Positions 11,215 to 21,712 of a stretch of DNA of 64,000 nucleotides are shown one piece after another. The first letter of the stretch is position 1. Every line of letters starts with the position of its first letter. This DNA comes from Nelumbo lutea (taxonomy: Eukaryota > Streptophyta > Magnoliopsida > Proteales > Nelumbonaceae). The stretch spans positions 68,444,401-68,508,400 of the forward strand of contig JAKGHH010000001.1 of NCBI GenBank assembly GCA_022828595.1, in the 5' to 3' direction. The translations under genes and the position numbers were made by a program. The notes beneath the pieces were generated by a model. It searched no databases, was not told where the DNA came from, and worked only from the letters and a program-made list of their open reading frames with translations.

Positions 11215-13177
11215 TGAAAGAATGGTAGGATCCATCTGATGGACGCCAAAAAATGTGCGGAATGGGGGGCAAATTTAAAAAAAAAATTCCTACCTTCTTC
11301 CAACTGAGAATCATATTCCCTAAATTTAGAATACATTATTCAAGGATCCTACTTGAGCCATAAACAAACCAGATCTGAACCAAAAGGAAACAGTAAGGAT
11401 TATACCTGATCCGGAAAAATAATATCTCCCAAAGTTGGTGTTCACGCCCAAAGAAGAAACCAAGATCCGCTCCTGCTGAAGATGACACAGCTGTGGATGG
11501 AACAGAACCAGCAGGGTGCGTCCTACACACTGGATTCTTCACAAGAACCCTCTGGAAACCTTGAACACCGAATCCTAGTGTCTTTCTTGCAAGACTATTG
11601 TCAAGAACTGATTTCTTGACTTCCTGTTGCTACAAAGATCCAATCTTCCAACAGGTAGTGGCGGCGGCTGAAGGAGGAGAAGTCCAGGGACGAAGAGGGC
11701 AGAATTGTCTCTTCTCTCTGGAGTCTGTGAGAGATCAAATCTCAGATTGCAGGATGTGTTTCTTGCTTGCTCAAACCCCCTAGTTCGAAATCTAATATTT
11801 CTGCTAGGGTTTTCTCCTCTTTCTTCTTGATTAAGAAACCTCTCAATATTTTGGGAGTTATCCCAATCCAAATCAGTATTTGGATAGAGGTTAATCTTAA
11901 TCATATCTGCAGATTAAGTTAATTAACTCCTGATCTTATCAGGAGGTTACCAGATTCAAATCTAATTTGAATTTGGTCTCTTAGAGTGGATAAGGTCAAA
12001 GACCCAATCCTTTTACTAACACTAATATCAGATTCGCCCCATGAACTGGTGAACATATCAGCCCAGTTCGAAATGGGTTTCTGGCCCATTAAGTGTTCAG
12101 TGTTTAACTAGTTTCCAACCTGCTGCCCAGTTGGGCTTCTTTGTATGGCGTGGGACCCAAGCATTGATCTACACACCAGCCACATGGGTTCGGCCCAGCC
12201 TTTATTACAAGGCCCAACCGAATTCACTGAAAGACTCAGTGACCCCCTTGAGCCCATCACATAGACCCTATGGGCCCAACACTTACATTAAGTGGTCCTT
12301 GGGCCAAGCCATCTTATAAAAACCCAGGGACTGTGGGCAGGTGCAAGATTAACCCATCAGGTATTATCCTAAATGGTCTTACAATTAACCTCTCAGCCCT
12401 TAATGATCAAGCACTGTCCGGCAAGAGAAGACCTCTCTCTCAACTACAAGGAATAATGCCGCACTCTCTACTCACATGGATCCTGGGAATTAAAACCTTT
12501 TGCAAATCTTTTGAAACCGTACATATACATATATATATATATATATATATTAATTTTGCAAAATAAAATTCCAACGATTGAAATCAACTGCCGACAGTTT
12601 GGTTTCCATCAGAGAGAGTGCATTTCCGATCATTACCATTGTCCAACAAAGGGGCTGATCCTGTCACTATGACCACTCACTCAGATGAATTCTCATACTG
12701 CCCCAACATGTCCAGGTTTTGACCCCCACTAAGGATCTCACTGATTGACACATCAAAGACAGCCCGATCCGACACCTAGTGATGTGTCATAATCGAGTCT
12801 AGGGGTCAGGTGTAACTTTTCAGTTTTGCCCATCTGTCTCCAAGGTCTAGGGCAATACTAAAAATCTGGTCCAGTTCAAGGGTTCAAGCAATCCCATACT
12901 GCATGTGCCTTGGGTCTTACCCTGATGGCCGAAACAAGCCATCCCAACACTTGGTGGCACACCAGTATTAGCCTTGGCAGGATAAATCTCCCCAGACTTA
13001 TCCAATGGCTGTGAACATTTAAAACTAACACAAGTTTCTATAAGTGTCCAGTTTTAGAGTCTTACACAGAATTATACCAAACAACATGAATCAAACATGC
13101 ATTTTAATTTATTTCCACTAAATAACAAAAGTACATCAAATCTGATTGAAGCTAAGGGCATACAAGACTGTCTAACA
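11215..13177 (-). mobile_element. Solo LTR, copy 1 of the TGTTAGACAG family
   Basis: A 1,963-bp LTR in minus orientation. Read on the minus strand it begins TGTTAGACAG, has TATGCCCTTAGCTTCAAT nearby, and ends GGATCCTACCATTCTTTCA. Flanking pentamers GTTCA and GCTCC match at only three of five positions, so the target duplication is eroded. Both ends agree with the better-defined copies at 57030-58956 and 19645-21606. It is inserted just downstream of the gypsy gag start. There is no internal retrotransposon sequence, so it is a solo LTR. Confidence 0.85.
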
Positions 13178-13269
13178 GCTCCCATTTGCAATCCTCTACA
13201 GGCTGATCCTCTACGGAGCCTATGGGATGGACTAATCCTCTACGGAGCCTATGGGATGGACTAATCCTC

Positions 13270-13721
13270 TACGGGCTTAGCAAAGTGAAGTTGGAGTGCG
13301 CTATCCGATTTGCGATCCAAGTTTTGAACAACGAAGCTGTGTACGAGACGTTGAGAGCCGAGCTACTACTGGCAAAGGAGGTCGGTGTGAAACATCTCGT
13401 GGTGTGTAGCGACTCTCAATTAGTGGTGAACCAAGTGAATGGGCAGTATGAGGCTTAGGAGCCCACCATGTTGGCCTACCTGGCCAAGTTTAGAGAGCTC
13501 TTGGCCAACTTCTACTATTGGAACATTCAACAAGTTTCAAGGTTTGAGAAAACCGAGGCTGATCCGTTCTTGAGCCTGGTGTGTTAAAGCTCGGTCCAAA
13601 CTAGGAAGGCCCCTAAGTACTCAAGGTGATTGACGAAGGCACGTATGAGCTTGAAACATTGGAGGGGAGGCAGGTACCCCATGCGTGGAACGTTGATGAC
13701 TTAAGGAGGTACTATTTATGA
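13270..13721 (+). pseudogene. Gypsy pol remnant: RNase H piece plus integrase tail
   Basis: Reading from 13270 gives SKVKLECAIRFAIQVLNNEA, then LLLAKEVGVKHLVVCSDSQL and VVNQVNGQYEA. This is the C-terminal half of a Ty3/gypsy RNase H, with the NNEA and SDSQL motifs. A stop follows, and the frame resumes with MLAYLAKFRELLANF and FEKTEADPFLSL (normally ADALSRL). After a shift at about 13620 comes GTYELETLEGRQVPHAWN and LRRYYL, then a stop at 13721, which is the extreme C-terminus of the polyprotein. The integrase core between the two pieces is missing. Just upstream (13200-13265) a block of about 30 bp is tandemly repeated. Confidence 0.8.
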
Positions 13722-14070
13722 GAAGTTTGGAAGTTTCAAGCTGCGATCGTGAGAACAAAAGTATAGATTGCCTGCTACAGCGACCAGGTCAAGAGAACAA
13801 GGAGAAGCCAAATCGCTTTCATCCTTAAGGCCCCCTATGACGACCTAAAATATATAGGCACCTCGGTACATTGATAGTGTTTTTGACTTAGCCGAAATGA
13901 TAAGCCTAGTCACTTTGAAAGTCTAGTCATAGGTACACCTTGGCAACCTTAGGTCATGTTATGACACTTAGCCTATTTTCTAGTGATAGAAAGTACTAGG
14001 CGAGAAAGAGGGGAACAATATATGCAAAAAAGTCAATTTCATTCAGTAATGTAAAGTACATTGTACATTG

Positions 14071-16088
14071 CTAAAAAAAAAGAAGAAGAAAAGAAGAAAA
14101 AGAAGCAGATCTTTCTGAGATCGCCGAGCTCGGAGGCTCAGTGTGTAACATATATACAGGGGGTCTAAGAGAAGAGGCAAGAAGTTCAAATGTCCACGGG
14201 CTTCTCGATGCCCACGTCATTGGCTCCATTACTGCCAGTACCAGCTCTGTTATCTGCATCACCCTCAATGCCCCTGTTGATCTCATCTTCCTCCTCGAAT
14301 TCAGGCTCCTAATCAACCTAGTCCATCATCTCGTTGGTGCACACCAAACTCTTTAGCTTAGCTAGGTCGAAGTTAGGGCACACCGATGCCACCAACATTC
14401 AACAAAGTTTGCAGCCCTAACGAAAGGCGCCTGTCCTGAATTCCTTTTGCTCCTTCAGAAAGTCAAGTGAAGTCTTGAAGTCCTCGACAACTTGGACCTC
14501 GACAACATGGATGCCATCAAGAAGTTTACCTTTAAACTCAACAAGCTCAGCCTCCTTCTCTTGTAACTTGTGGCCTTTGGCTTCTAGATCGTTGGTCAAC
14601 ATCTCAATGGTGCTCACTAGGTCGGCATTGTGACTTTGCTGCTGGGCAATTTTGGCCTTCAGGTTATGGACAAGATGATTAGCTTGTTCCAGTTAAGACT
14701 AGTACTACGTCACCTCGTCCTCAAGAACTTGAGCTCTACTAGCTCCCCTCTCGGCATGACCCAAGAGTGTGTGGGCCATGGTGTTCGTCTAAAAAAATGG
14801 TGTATTAGCAACAAGCTAAAATTTGGCTAAATATGAAGGAAGAGATCAAGTACATACCACAAGAGGCAACACATAAGCTTCCCACCTAGTTTGCCATGAT
14901 GCTACTCACTGAGCCTCACGACCTCCTCTAGAAAGATGGCTTCCTTGCTCTTTAACAAGGCTGCCCAGAAGTCCATGATGGTGCACTTATCCATATAAGT
15001 TGCCCTAACGTTTGAAGTAGTGGTCACCTTGGCCCTGAGCTGTGGAAGGGTCTCCTTGGAAGTTCAGGCGGCCTTGGGTTCGAGGAAGGTCCCCTCTGGC
15101 CATTCCTCCTTGACGAGGTCAACCACCGGCATGACTTTGGTTGCACTCCATCCAGTAGGCTTGAAATTTACGACTTGAGGAGCTTCCTAGGGAGTCACCT
15201 TCCTCTTCTTCCTCCTCATAGCCTTGAACAACTCAGAAGTTGGTATGCCCAACATGTTTCCTGCACGAGAAGTTCATAGATAAGTCAAGACAAAAGGGAG
15301 AAAGAAATATGTCAGATCTTGAAATGACGACCTACCCTGAGGACTCAACCCATCCAGGATTAATTTTTCCTCAATCAAGAATTCACTCAGCTCTGACCTC
15401 TTGTTCACTAAGAGCTGCACCTTAATCTGCATCCGCTTACTCAACGTATCCTCCCCGGAGTCCCTAGTCCCCACTCTCCAAGTCGTTAAGAATGGCCATC
15501 CACCATTTCGGTTGAGAAAGAAATACCTTCTCTTCTAGTCCAGTACCTTGGAAGGGAAGCCATGCAACTTACACTCAGGTTGGTAGGACGGGTATTAGCT
15601 ATACATCCCGGGAGTACTGGAAAGATTTTTTTTATATGGAATATGCTAGTGAAGGTATTGAGATCTAGGGGGAAGTCGACGTGGTGACTGAAGGAGATGG
15701 TGTCGAATAGGGTCTTAATAGAGTTGGGATGAAGATGATATATTCTAATATTATAGTAGCTCAACACATCAGGAATAAGGGGCGTGAAGGGGGAATCAAA
15801 GGCTCGCTTTCAAGGCCTCCTCGAAGATAGAAACTTCATCATTGTCATGCTTCCATGGGAACTTCTCAAGGGGAAGGGAATATTTGTATTGGTCTAGTAT
15901 CCTATACCGACCTATGAGCTCGTAAACATCTTCAACAGCCAATTCGGTGGGATCGAACTCAAACTTACTTTTGGGCTAACGACAAGAGGATGGGGCTCCC
16001 TTATTGGAACCTCATCATTCCTGGGCTAAGGACCCTTCCTCGGTCTGGCAGGACGGACCCCTCTCTTCCTCAGACTTGACACACGGCA
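14071..16088 (-). pseudogene. Antisense ORF of the gypsy element (PF04195-like), decayed
   Basis: Minus-strand reading from about 16088 gives MPCVKSEEERG, then FDPTELAVEDVYELIGRY, an FPWKHDNDEVSIFEEAL stretch, and after a frameshift DVLSYYNIRIYHLHPNSIKT and HHVDFPLDLNTFTSIF. This resembles the N-terminal block of the 'putative gypsy type transposon' family (PF04195): the pattern of a Y-x-L pair followed by a LHPNS-type helix and a long hydrophobic helix. Downstream near 14417-14617 is a charged coiled coil (ANDLEAKGHKLQEKEAEL-like). Such antisense ORFs are known between pol and the 3' LTR of Retand/Tat elements; their role is unclear. It carries several stops and frameshifts here. Confidence 0.6.
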
Positions 16089-16550
16089 TGATAAAAGCGA
16101 AGAATGAATCAAGGGGAATATGATTCACCTAGAATGAAAAGACCGACCTCGCTGACTACATTGATGATTTCAACAACGCCGAGCTCTGTGACCTTACTAC
16201 GCACTGGAATTCCAAGGTTAGGGACGAGTGAAATGGGCCCCTGAGGGTCTTATTTATAGACAGATGAATCGAACTTTGGACAGTTGAGATCAATTGGATC
16301 CAATAGTTCACAAGGACATGATGGTTCGTATTCCGAGGCAAAACCAATTTAGCGTATTTTTTATGTCCGCGCGACCTAATGGTTGCGTCATGTCTGCGCA
16401 CCCCTGGTACACTATCTCGTGCTTAGGTCAAACTGACTGAACCAACATGATCGCAAGCCGTTGGTTAGACCATGATTGAGGATGGAACTCAGAACAAATC
16501 ATCTCGGGTTAAGACTACTCCCTCACCGGTCTAATCACATCGGACTTGGG

Positions 16551-16563
16551 TGTGGGGGGAAAT
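16551..16563 (+). other. Polypurine tract of the gypsy element
   Basis: GTGTGGGGGGAAA immediately precedes the 3' LTR start, as expected for plus-strand priming. Confidence 0.75.
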
Positions 16564-17227
16564 TGATGAGGGGCAATTTGGTCCTCCAATGATATCACGA
16601 CACGCGGCCTTGCAGAACAGCAGAAGTGACACCTTGACACCATGTAAGCAAATCCTAGGAGCACTTTAGGCACTTCACAACTGCATCGATGCCCTTGGCA
16701 CCACTCCGGTAGGCTGAACTGCTAACAACCAAGAACTCAGGTCGGCGTAAGAGGAAACCTACTTCCATGGATTTGACTCGACTCCGATTAGAGACCCACT
16801 TGATGTGCCAAGTGACCTCCCCTTAAAGTGGGCTACCGCCTCCTAATTCCCCAGGATCACGACACCACAATTGACCCCGTCGACTTTGGGTGGGATTCAA
16901 TAAATGTTACCTGCTTACGTAGAGTCCACCTCCGAACCAGATTGGCCAGAGATCTCAAATGCCTTTTGTGAGGCTCATGACAACTCGCCTATATAAGGGC
17001 AACGTCTCCAACCTCACATGGTACATGTGATTTAGCTCTCTAAGCACTCTAGCTCTTTTGCTCTTTTGCAATAAAAAACTAGCTTGCTAACTTAAGCATC
17101 AGAGTGCCCACCCCGGGTCAAGCAACCTGGACACTGATTACTTCTCTCTTGCAACTCGACCAAGCAACCTACTCAATCCGACGTCCGAGCTGTTAGCCAG
17201 TAGGGAGCACCAAATCGCACATCACCA
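16564..17227 (+). repeat. 3' LTR of the gypsy element (664 bp)
   Basis: Homologous to 10442-11089 over its whole length and followed by the target duplication TATTT at 17228-17232. Confidence 0.9.
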
Positions 17228-18404
17228 TATTTGATTTGACAGGAATTTCAGAGAAAGTTCTTACAAAAATTTTACAAAATTTATTAAAAACATTTTTTCA
17301 ACCTTTTGTTTTTCTCTTATTTGCTATCAAACCAAACATATTCTTAAAGTATGCACTTTTTTTTACTTTTAATTAGGGGTATCTTTTCATTGTCATAAAT
17401 TGAAATTGATGGATTAAAGTCACTCCTAATTTATTTATATAACATCACTGTTTAAGGTAAGGCTTATGTCATGGATACATATTGGAATTATAAATATATA
17501 ATCTTGTTTTATACACTTTAGAGTTTTTTTTAGTAAAGTTATATACTTTAATCCAAGGTTCCATGTATGGTATCATAAAGAGAATCAGAATAAGTATTTT
17601 TAAAATATTTACAACAATATACTTTGGATACGCAAAAATATGGTTGAATGATTAAGACAATAGAAAATTTCATATATAAATCCCACAAAATACAAATGCA
17701 TCAATAACACTAAATTAAGTCTCGAGTGGTTATATATAAGAAATGTATACTTTGATGGCTTATGTGAAGTATGAAATAGAAGGATACACAAGGCTGACAA
17801 ATTGAAAATGAACTAAAATAATCATGTGTAATTTTATTGTTACTTGGAAGTACTAACTTTAAATTTGATAAAGTTTGGCCAAAACTTAAAATTTGAAAAA
17901 CATGACTTTAGTAACTTGTAATGTAGCTTAATGGTGAACTTCTTAGTAGGACTGTTCATGATGCTGATCAATTTGACTCAATTCGACCAGAGTTGGCTGG
18001 TTGTAAACTAATTGCTCGATTTTGGTTCATGCATTATACTAACCCGAAAGGTTGGATCGGTTTCAGTTTGGTTGTGTTAATTGACCACTAACCAAAACCA
18101 TCCCAACCCAATTCTTTTCTCTATGCACACACACATTTATAATATAATATATATATTTTTTAATATGGGAAGGTGGGAAAACACTTTCTACAATTATATA
18201 TAACAAATGGTTTTCATAATACCATTTAGTATATGATTTTCACCTAGTGAAAACTGCTTTATGCTAAGTTGTTTGTAATTGTTGGTGAATTTTTCCTGCC
18301 ACGGGGGCATTTATTTTTGAAATTCTTATGGCTAATTTATTACAAAAGTTGCATTTTTCATTATTTTCAAAAACTAGTGGGAGAGACTTCAAATTTTATA
18401 GTTG
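17228..18404. other. AT-rich intergenic DNA with a partial hAT-like end
   Basis: No gene was seen. At 17947 a terminus-like TAGGACTGTTCATG is followed by an arm rich in CAATTTGACTC, TTGGTT and GGTTGG-type words, then an AT-rich stretch from 18130. No matching right terminus was found before the LINE, so only half an element can be defended. Confidence 0.5.
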
Positions 18405-19042
18405 TGTTTTCACCAAGGTTCAACACGTAGCCCTTATCTATTTGCATTATTCATAGATGAATTAACTAAACATATTCAGAAGGAAGTTTCATGATGCATG
18501 TTGTTTGTGGATGACATTGTTTTGATTGGTGAAACTGATAAATTATTAAATTCAAAATTAACCTTATAGACAAGTGCCCTAGAAATAAGAGGTTTTAAAA
18601 TAAGTAAGACTAAAGCAGAGTATATGACATGTAAGTTTGGTAATATTAGGTGTGTAAATCAGGATACACTTAGTATTGAAAACCAAGAAATAACTCAATG
18701 TAACCATTTTTGTTATCTTGGTTCAATAATTTACAACAATGGAGAGACTAAAGAGGATGTCACCTATAGAATTAGAGCAAATTGGGCAAAACGGAGAGAT
18801 GCATTTGGACTTTTATGTGATAGGAGAATATTGCTTGAATTAAAAGGAAAATTATATAAAACTGTTGTAAGGCCAATTGCATGGAATAGAGTATTGGATA
18901 GTTAAGAAACATCATGTTAAAAAAATAAGTGTAGTATAATGTGGATGCTAAGATAGATGAGTAGAAAAATTAGAAAAAATGGGATAAAAAATGAAGCCAT
19001 CCATAGAAACATAGGAATAGCTCCAATGAGTGATAAAGTATA

Positions 19043-19458
19043 TGTTTGGCATCGATGCTGCAGAAAATGGTGCTGCTGATGTGTGGTTGGAAGCATTGTT
19101 TTCTAAAACGATGCCTTTATTTTTATTTGGAATTGTTCCTGATAGGTAGGATGTTTCCTGGAGCAACAACAATTTTATCTGTTTGGTACAAATGCTCTAG
19201 GAAACGTTTTCAGCATTGGTACCCATTATGTAGTGCCGCATAACTGCATTGTTGGCAGCAACGAGTTGCAGCTCTAGAAAACCCCAAATTTGGCGTTGCT
19301 CCAAGCTATGGCTTCCCAATTTTCGAGGCATGGCATGGAGTATTATTTTTTGTATGGAATAATGGTTCCAAACAAATGCCCGTTCCTAGAGCACCGTTTT
19401 TTCCAATGTGGTGCTGATGTGGTGCCGTTGCTCCAGGAAATGACAACGATGCCAAACA
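19043..19458. mobile_element. MITE-like element with TGTTTGGCATCG termini, inside the LINE
   Basis: TGTTTGGCATCG at the left and its inverted copy CGATGCCAAACA at the right enclose 416 bp that interrupts the LINE frame between IAPMSDK and ENKLRW. The interior repeats GGAGCAAC, GTTGCTCC and CTAGGAA words in both orientations. No target duplication could be read with confidence, so the superfamily is open (hAT, PIF or Mutator). Confidence 0.65.
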
Positions 19459-19644
19459 ACTGCAAAATGATAGAGAATAAACTAAGATGGTTTAATTGCA
19501 TGTGTAGAAACCCATCAACAGCTCTAGTTAGAAGAAGTGGTTTGTTACAAGTGGAAATGGTTAGAAGGGCTAGGAGTAGACAAAAAAGGACATGAATATA
19601 ATTAGTAAGAAATGATTTAAGCATTAATAATTTAACAGTGGTTC

Positions 19645-21606
19645 TGTTAGACAGTTTTGTATGCCCTTAGCTTCAATTAAAATGATGTACTTTATGAGTT
19701 TATTGTAAATGAATAAAAGTGCATATTTGATTCATGTTCCCTTGGTATGTTTCTGTGTAATACCCTTAAACTGGACACTTAATGAGACTCATGTTAGTTT
19801 AGAATGTTCACAGCCAGTGGGTCGGTCTGGAGAGACCTATCCTGACAAGGTTGACACTGTGGTGCCACCAAGTCGGTTAGGGTGGCTTGTCTCAGCCACC
19901 GGGGTGAGACCCAAGGCACATACAGTGTAGGATTAATTGAATCTTTGAACTAGACCGGATTTCCAATATTGTCTTGGACCTTGGAGATTGATGGCAATAC
20001 TAGAAAGTTACACCCGACCCCTAGACTCAATTATGATACTGCACTAGGTGTCGAATTAGGCTGTCTTTGATGTACTAATCAGTGAGATCCTTAGCGGGGG
20101 TCAAAACCTGGGTATGTTGGGACAGTCTGAGAATTCATCTGAGTGGGTGATCATAGTGACAGGATCAACCCCTTTGTCGGACAAAGGTAATGATCGAGGA
20201 TGCACTCTCACTGATGGAAACCAAGACTGCCGGCAGTCGATTTCAATCGTTGAGATTTGTTTTGCAAAATATATTTTATATGAGATATAAAAGTATATAT
20301 ATTATGGTTTTGAAATTATTTGCAAAAGGTTTTAATTCACGGGATCCATACAAGAGAGAGTGGAACACTGTTCCTTGCAGCCGAGGGAGATGTCCTCTCT
20401 TGTCGGGCAGTGTATGATCATTATGGGCTGAGAGGTTAAGTGTAAGACCATTGAGGATAATACCTGATGGGCTAATCTTGCATCTACCCATAGTCCCTGG
20501 ATGTTACAAGGTGGCTTGGCCCAGGGACCACTTAGGGTAAGTGTTGGGCCCATAGAGCCCATCTGATGGGTTTTAGGGGGTGCACTGTCCATTACAGTGT
20601 ATTTGCCCAGGCCTTGTAACAAAGGCTGGGCTGAACCCATGTGGCTGATGTGTAGATCAATGTTTGGGTCCCATGCCATACAAGGAAGCCCAATTGGGCA
20701 GCAGTCTGGAAGGGTAAATGAATACATAACCTTAAATGGTTCTTAAGCCCATTTTGAACTGGGCTAATTTGATTAGTCACTTAAGGGGCGAATTCTGAGA
20801 TGGATCAACTGATAGGATTGGGCCCACACCCTAACCACTTAGAGAGTCCAAGATCTAAATAAGATTTGGATTTGGAAACTTTCTAATTAGATTAAGAGAT
20901 GGCTGATCTAATCTGCATATAAGATAATGGTTATCCCTTATCTTAAAGGAACTTCTAATCCATATATGATTTGGGTTAGCAACTCCTAATGGGATTAGGA
21001 GGTGATCCCTTTAAGTCTATAAAAGAAAGAGGGGGCGACAGCTTTTAGACAAAAAAAACACTAACAAGCAAGCAATTCATAGTCTTGTATTCAGAGCTGA
21101 AATCATAGAAGAGAGAATTTTGCACCCTGCAAATACTCTCTTGCCGCCTCCTTCCTGCAGCCACCGTCTACAACAGTTCGATCTCCAGTTCTTGGGAGAA
21201 ATCAAGATTGGATCTTGATTCCAATCTTTTGGAGAAAAGATTGGTGGGAGTTGTATTCACAAGCCGTCTAGGTGATTCTTGAGAAGGGTGAAGTTCTTTT
21301 GGAAGAACACTACTGATTCTGCTCCACCCTGCACTGTGCCATCTTTAATGGGAGCAGATTTTGGATCATTCCTTGGGCGTGAACACCTCTATTGGGAGAT
21401 ACTACTTCTCTGTATCAGGTATTATCTCTCCCTACTACTTTTGGTTCAGATCTAGTTCAGTTTATGGTTCAAGAATGATCATTGAAAATATGATTTTCTA
21501 AATAGGGAATTTGATTCCCAGTTGAAGGGAGAGATTTTTTTTTTGAAATTTGCCCCCTTATTCCACAATCTTTGGGCGTCCATGTAATGGATTTCCTATC
21601 CCTTCA
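19645..21606 (+). mobile_element. Solo LTR, copy 2 of the TGTTAGACAG family
   Basis: A 1,962-bp LTR starting TGTTAGACAG and ending CCTATCCCTTCA, with target duplication GGTTC / GATTC (one transition). It contains a TATAAAA box about 1,370 bp from its start, as do copies 3 and 5. It lies within the LINE 3' region, separating the LINE coding end from its tail. No retrotransposon interior is attached. Confidence 0.9.
21018..21024 (+). promoter_or_regulatory. TATA box in solo LTR copy 2
   Basis: TATAAAA followed by a GAAAGAGGGGGCG stretch. The equivalent box is present in minus orientation in copies 3 (about 32458-32464) and 5 (about 62527-62533). This fixes the U3/R position at about 1.4 kb into the LTR. 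Confidence 0.65.
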
Positions 21607-21712
21607 GATTCAATGAATATACTTTTAAATAGAACGAATTGGCAAAATAAGATTAATATAGCCGACCCTATAGTTGGGATAAGGCATGAATGATGATGAT
21701 GATCATACAATT

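Larger units (their letters stand above)
10442..17227 (+). mobile_element. Ty3/gypsy LTR retrotransposon (Retand/Tat-like), internally deleted
   Basis: Two LTRs (10442-11089 and 16564-17227) start TGAT(T/G)AGGGG and end ACATCA(T/C)CA. The 5-bp target duplication is TATTT (10437-10441 and 17228-17232). The internal region begins ATTGGCATCGTCTGTGGG, like Tat/Retand leaders, and ends with a GTGTGGGGGG polypurine tract. Gag survives only as a short start near 11160. Protease, reverse transcriptase and the integrase core are gone. An RNase H piece and the very end of integrase remain (13270-13721), followed by a long antisense reading region (14071-16088) characteristic of this lineage. A solo LTR (11215-13177) is inserted near the 5' end. 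The element cannot move by itself. Confidence 0.9.
18405..21712 (+). mobile_element. L1-type LINE relic, 3' half, split by two insertions
   Basis: Reverse-transcriptase reading starts near 18405 with PYLFALFIDELT-like sequence in which a stop interrupts, then FVDDIVLIGET (FADD-type catalytic motif). It continues with SKTKAEYMTCKF, FCYLGSIIYNNGETKEDV and RANWAKRRDAFGLLCDRR, and after the first insertion ENKLRWFNCMCRNP with ALVRRSG. This is the RT C-terminal and following region of plant L1-type LINEs. The 3' end after the solo LTR (21607-21712) contains GCCGACCCTATAGTTGGGAT and a GAT repeat tail, a hallmark of one LINE group. Several stops make it non-functional. Confidence 0.8.
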
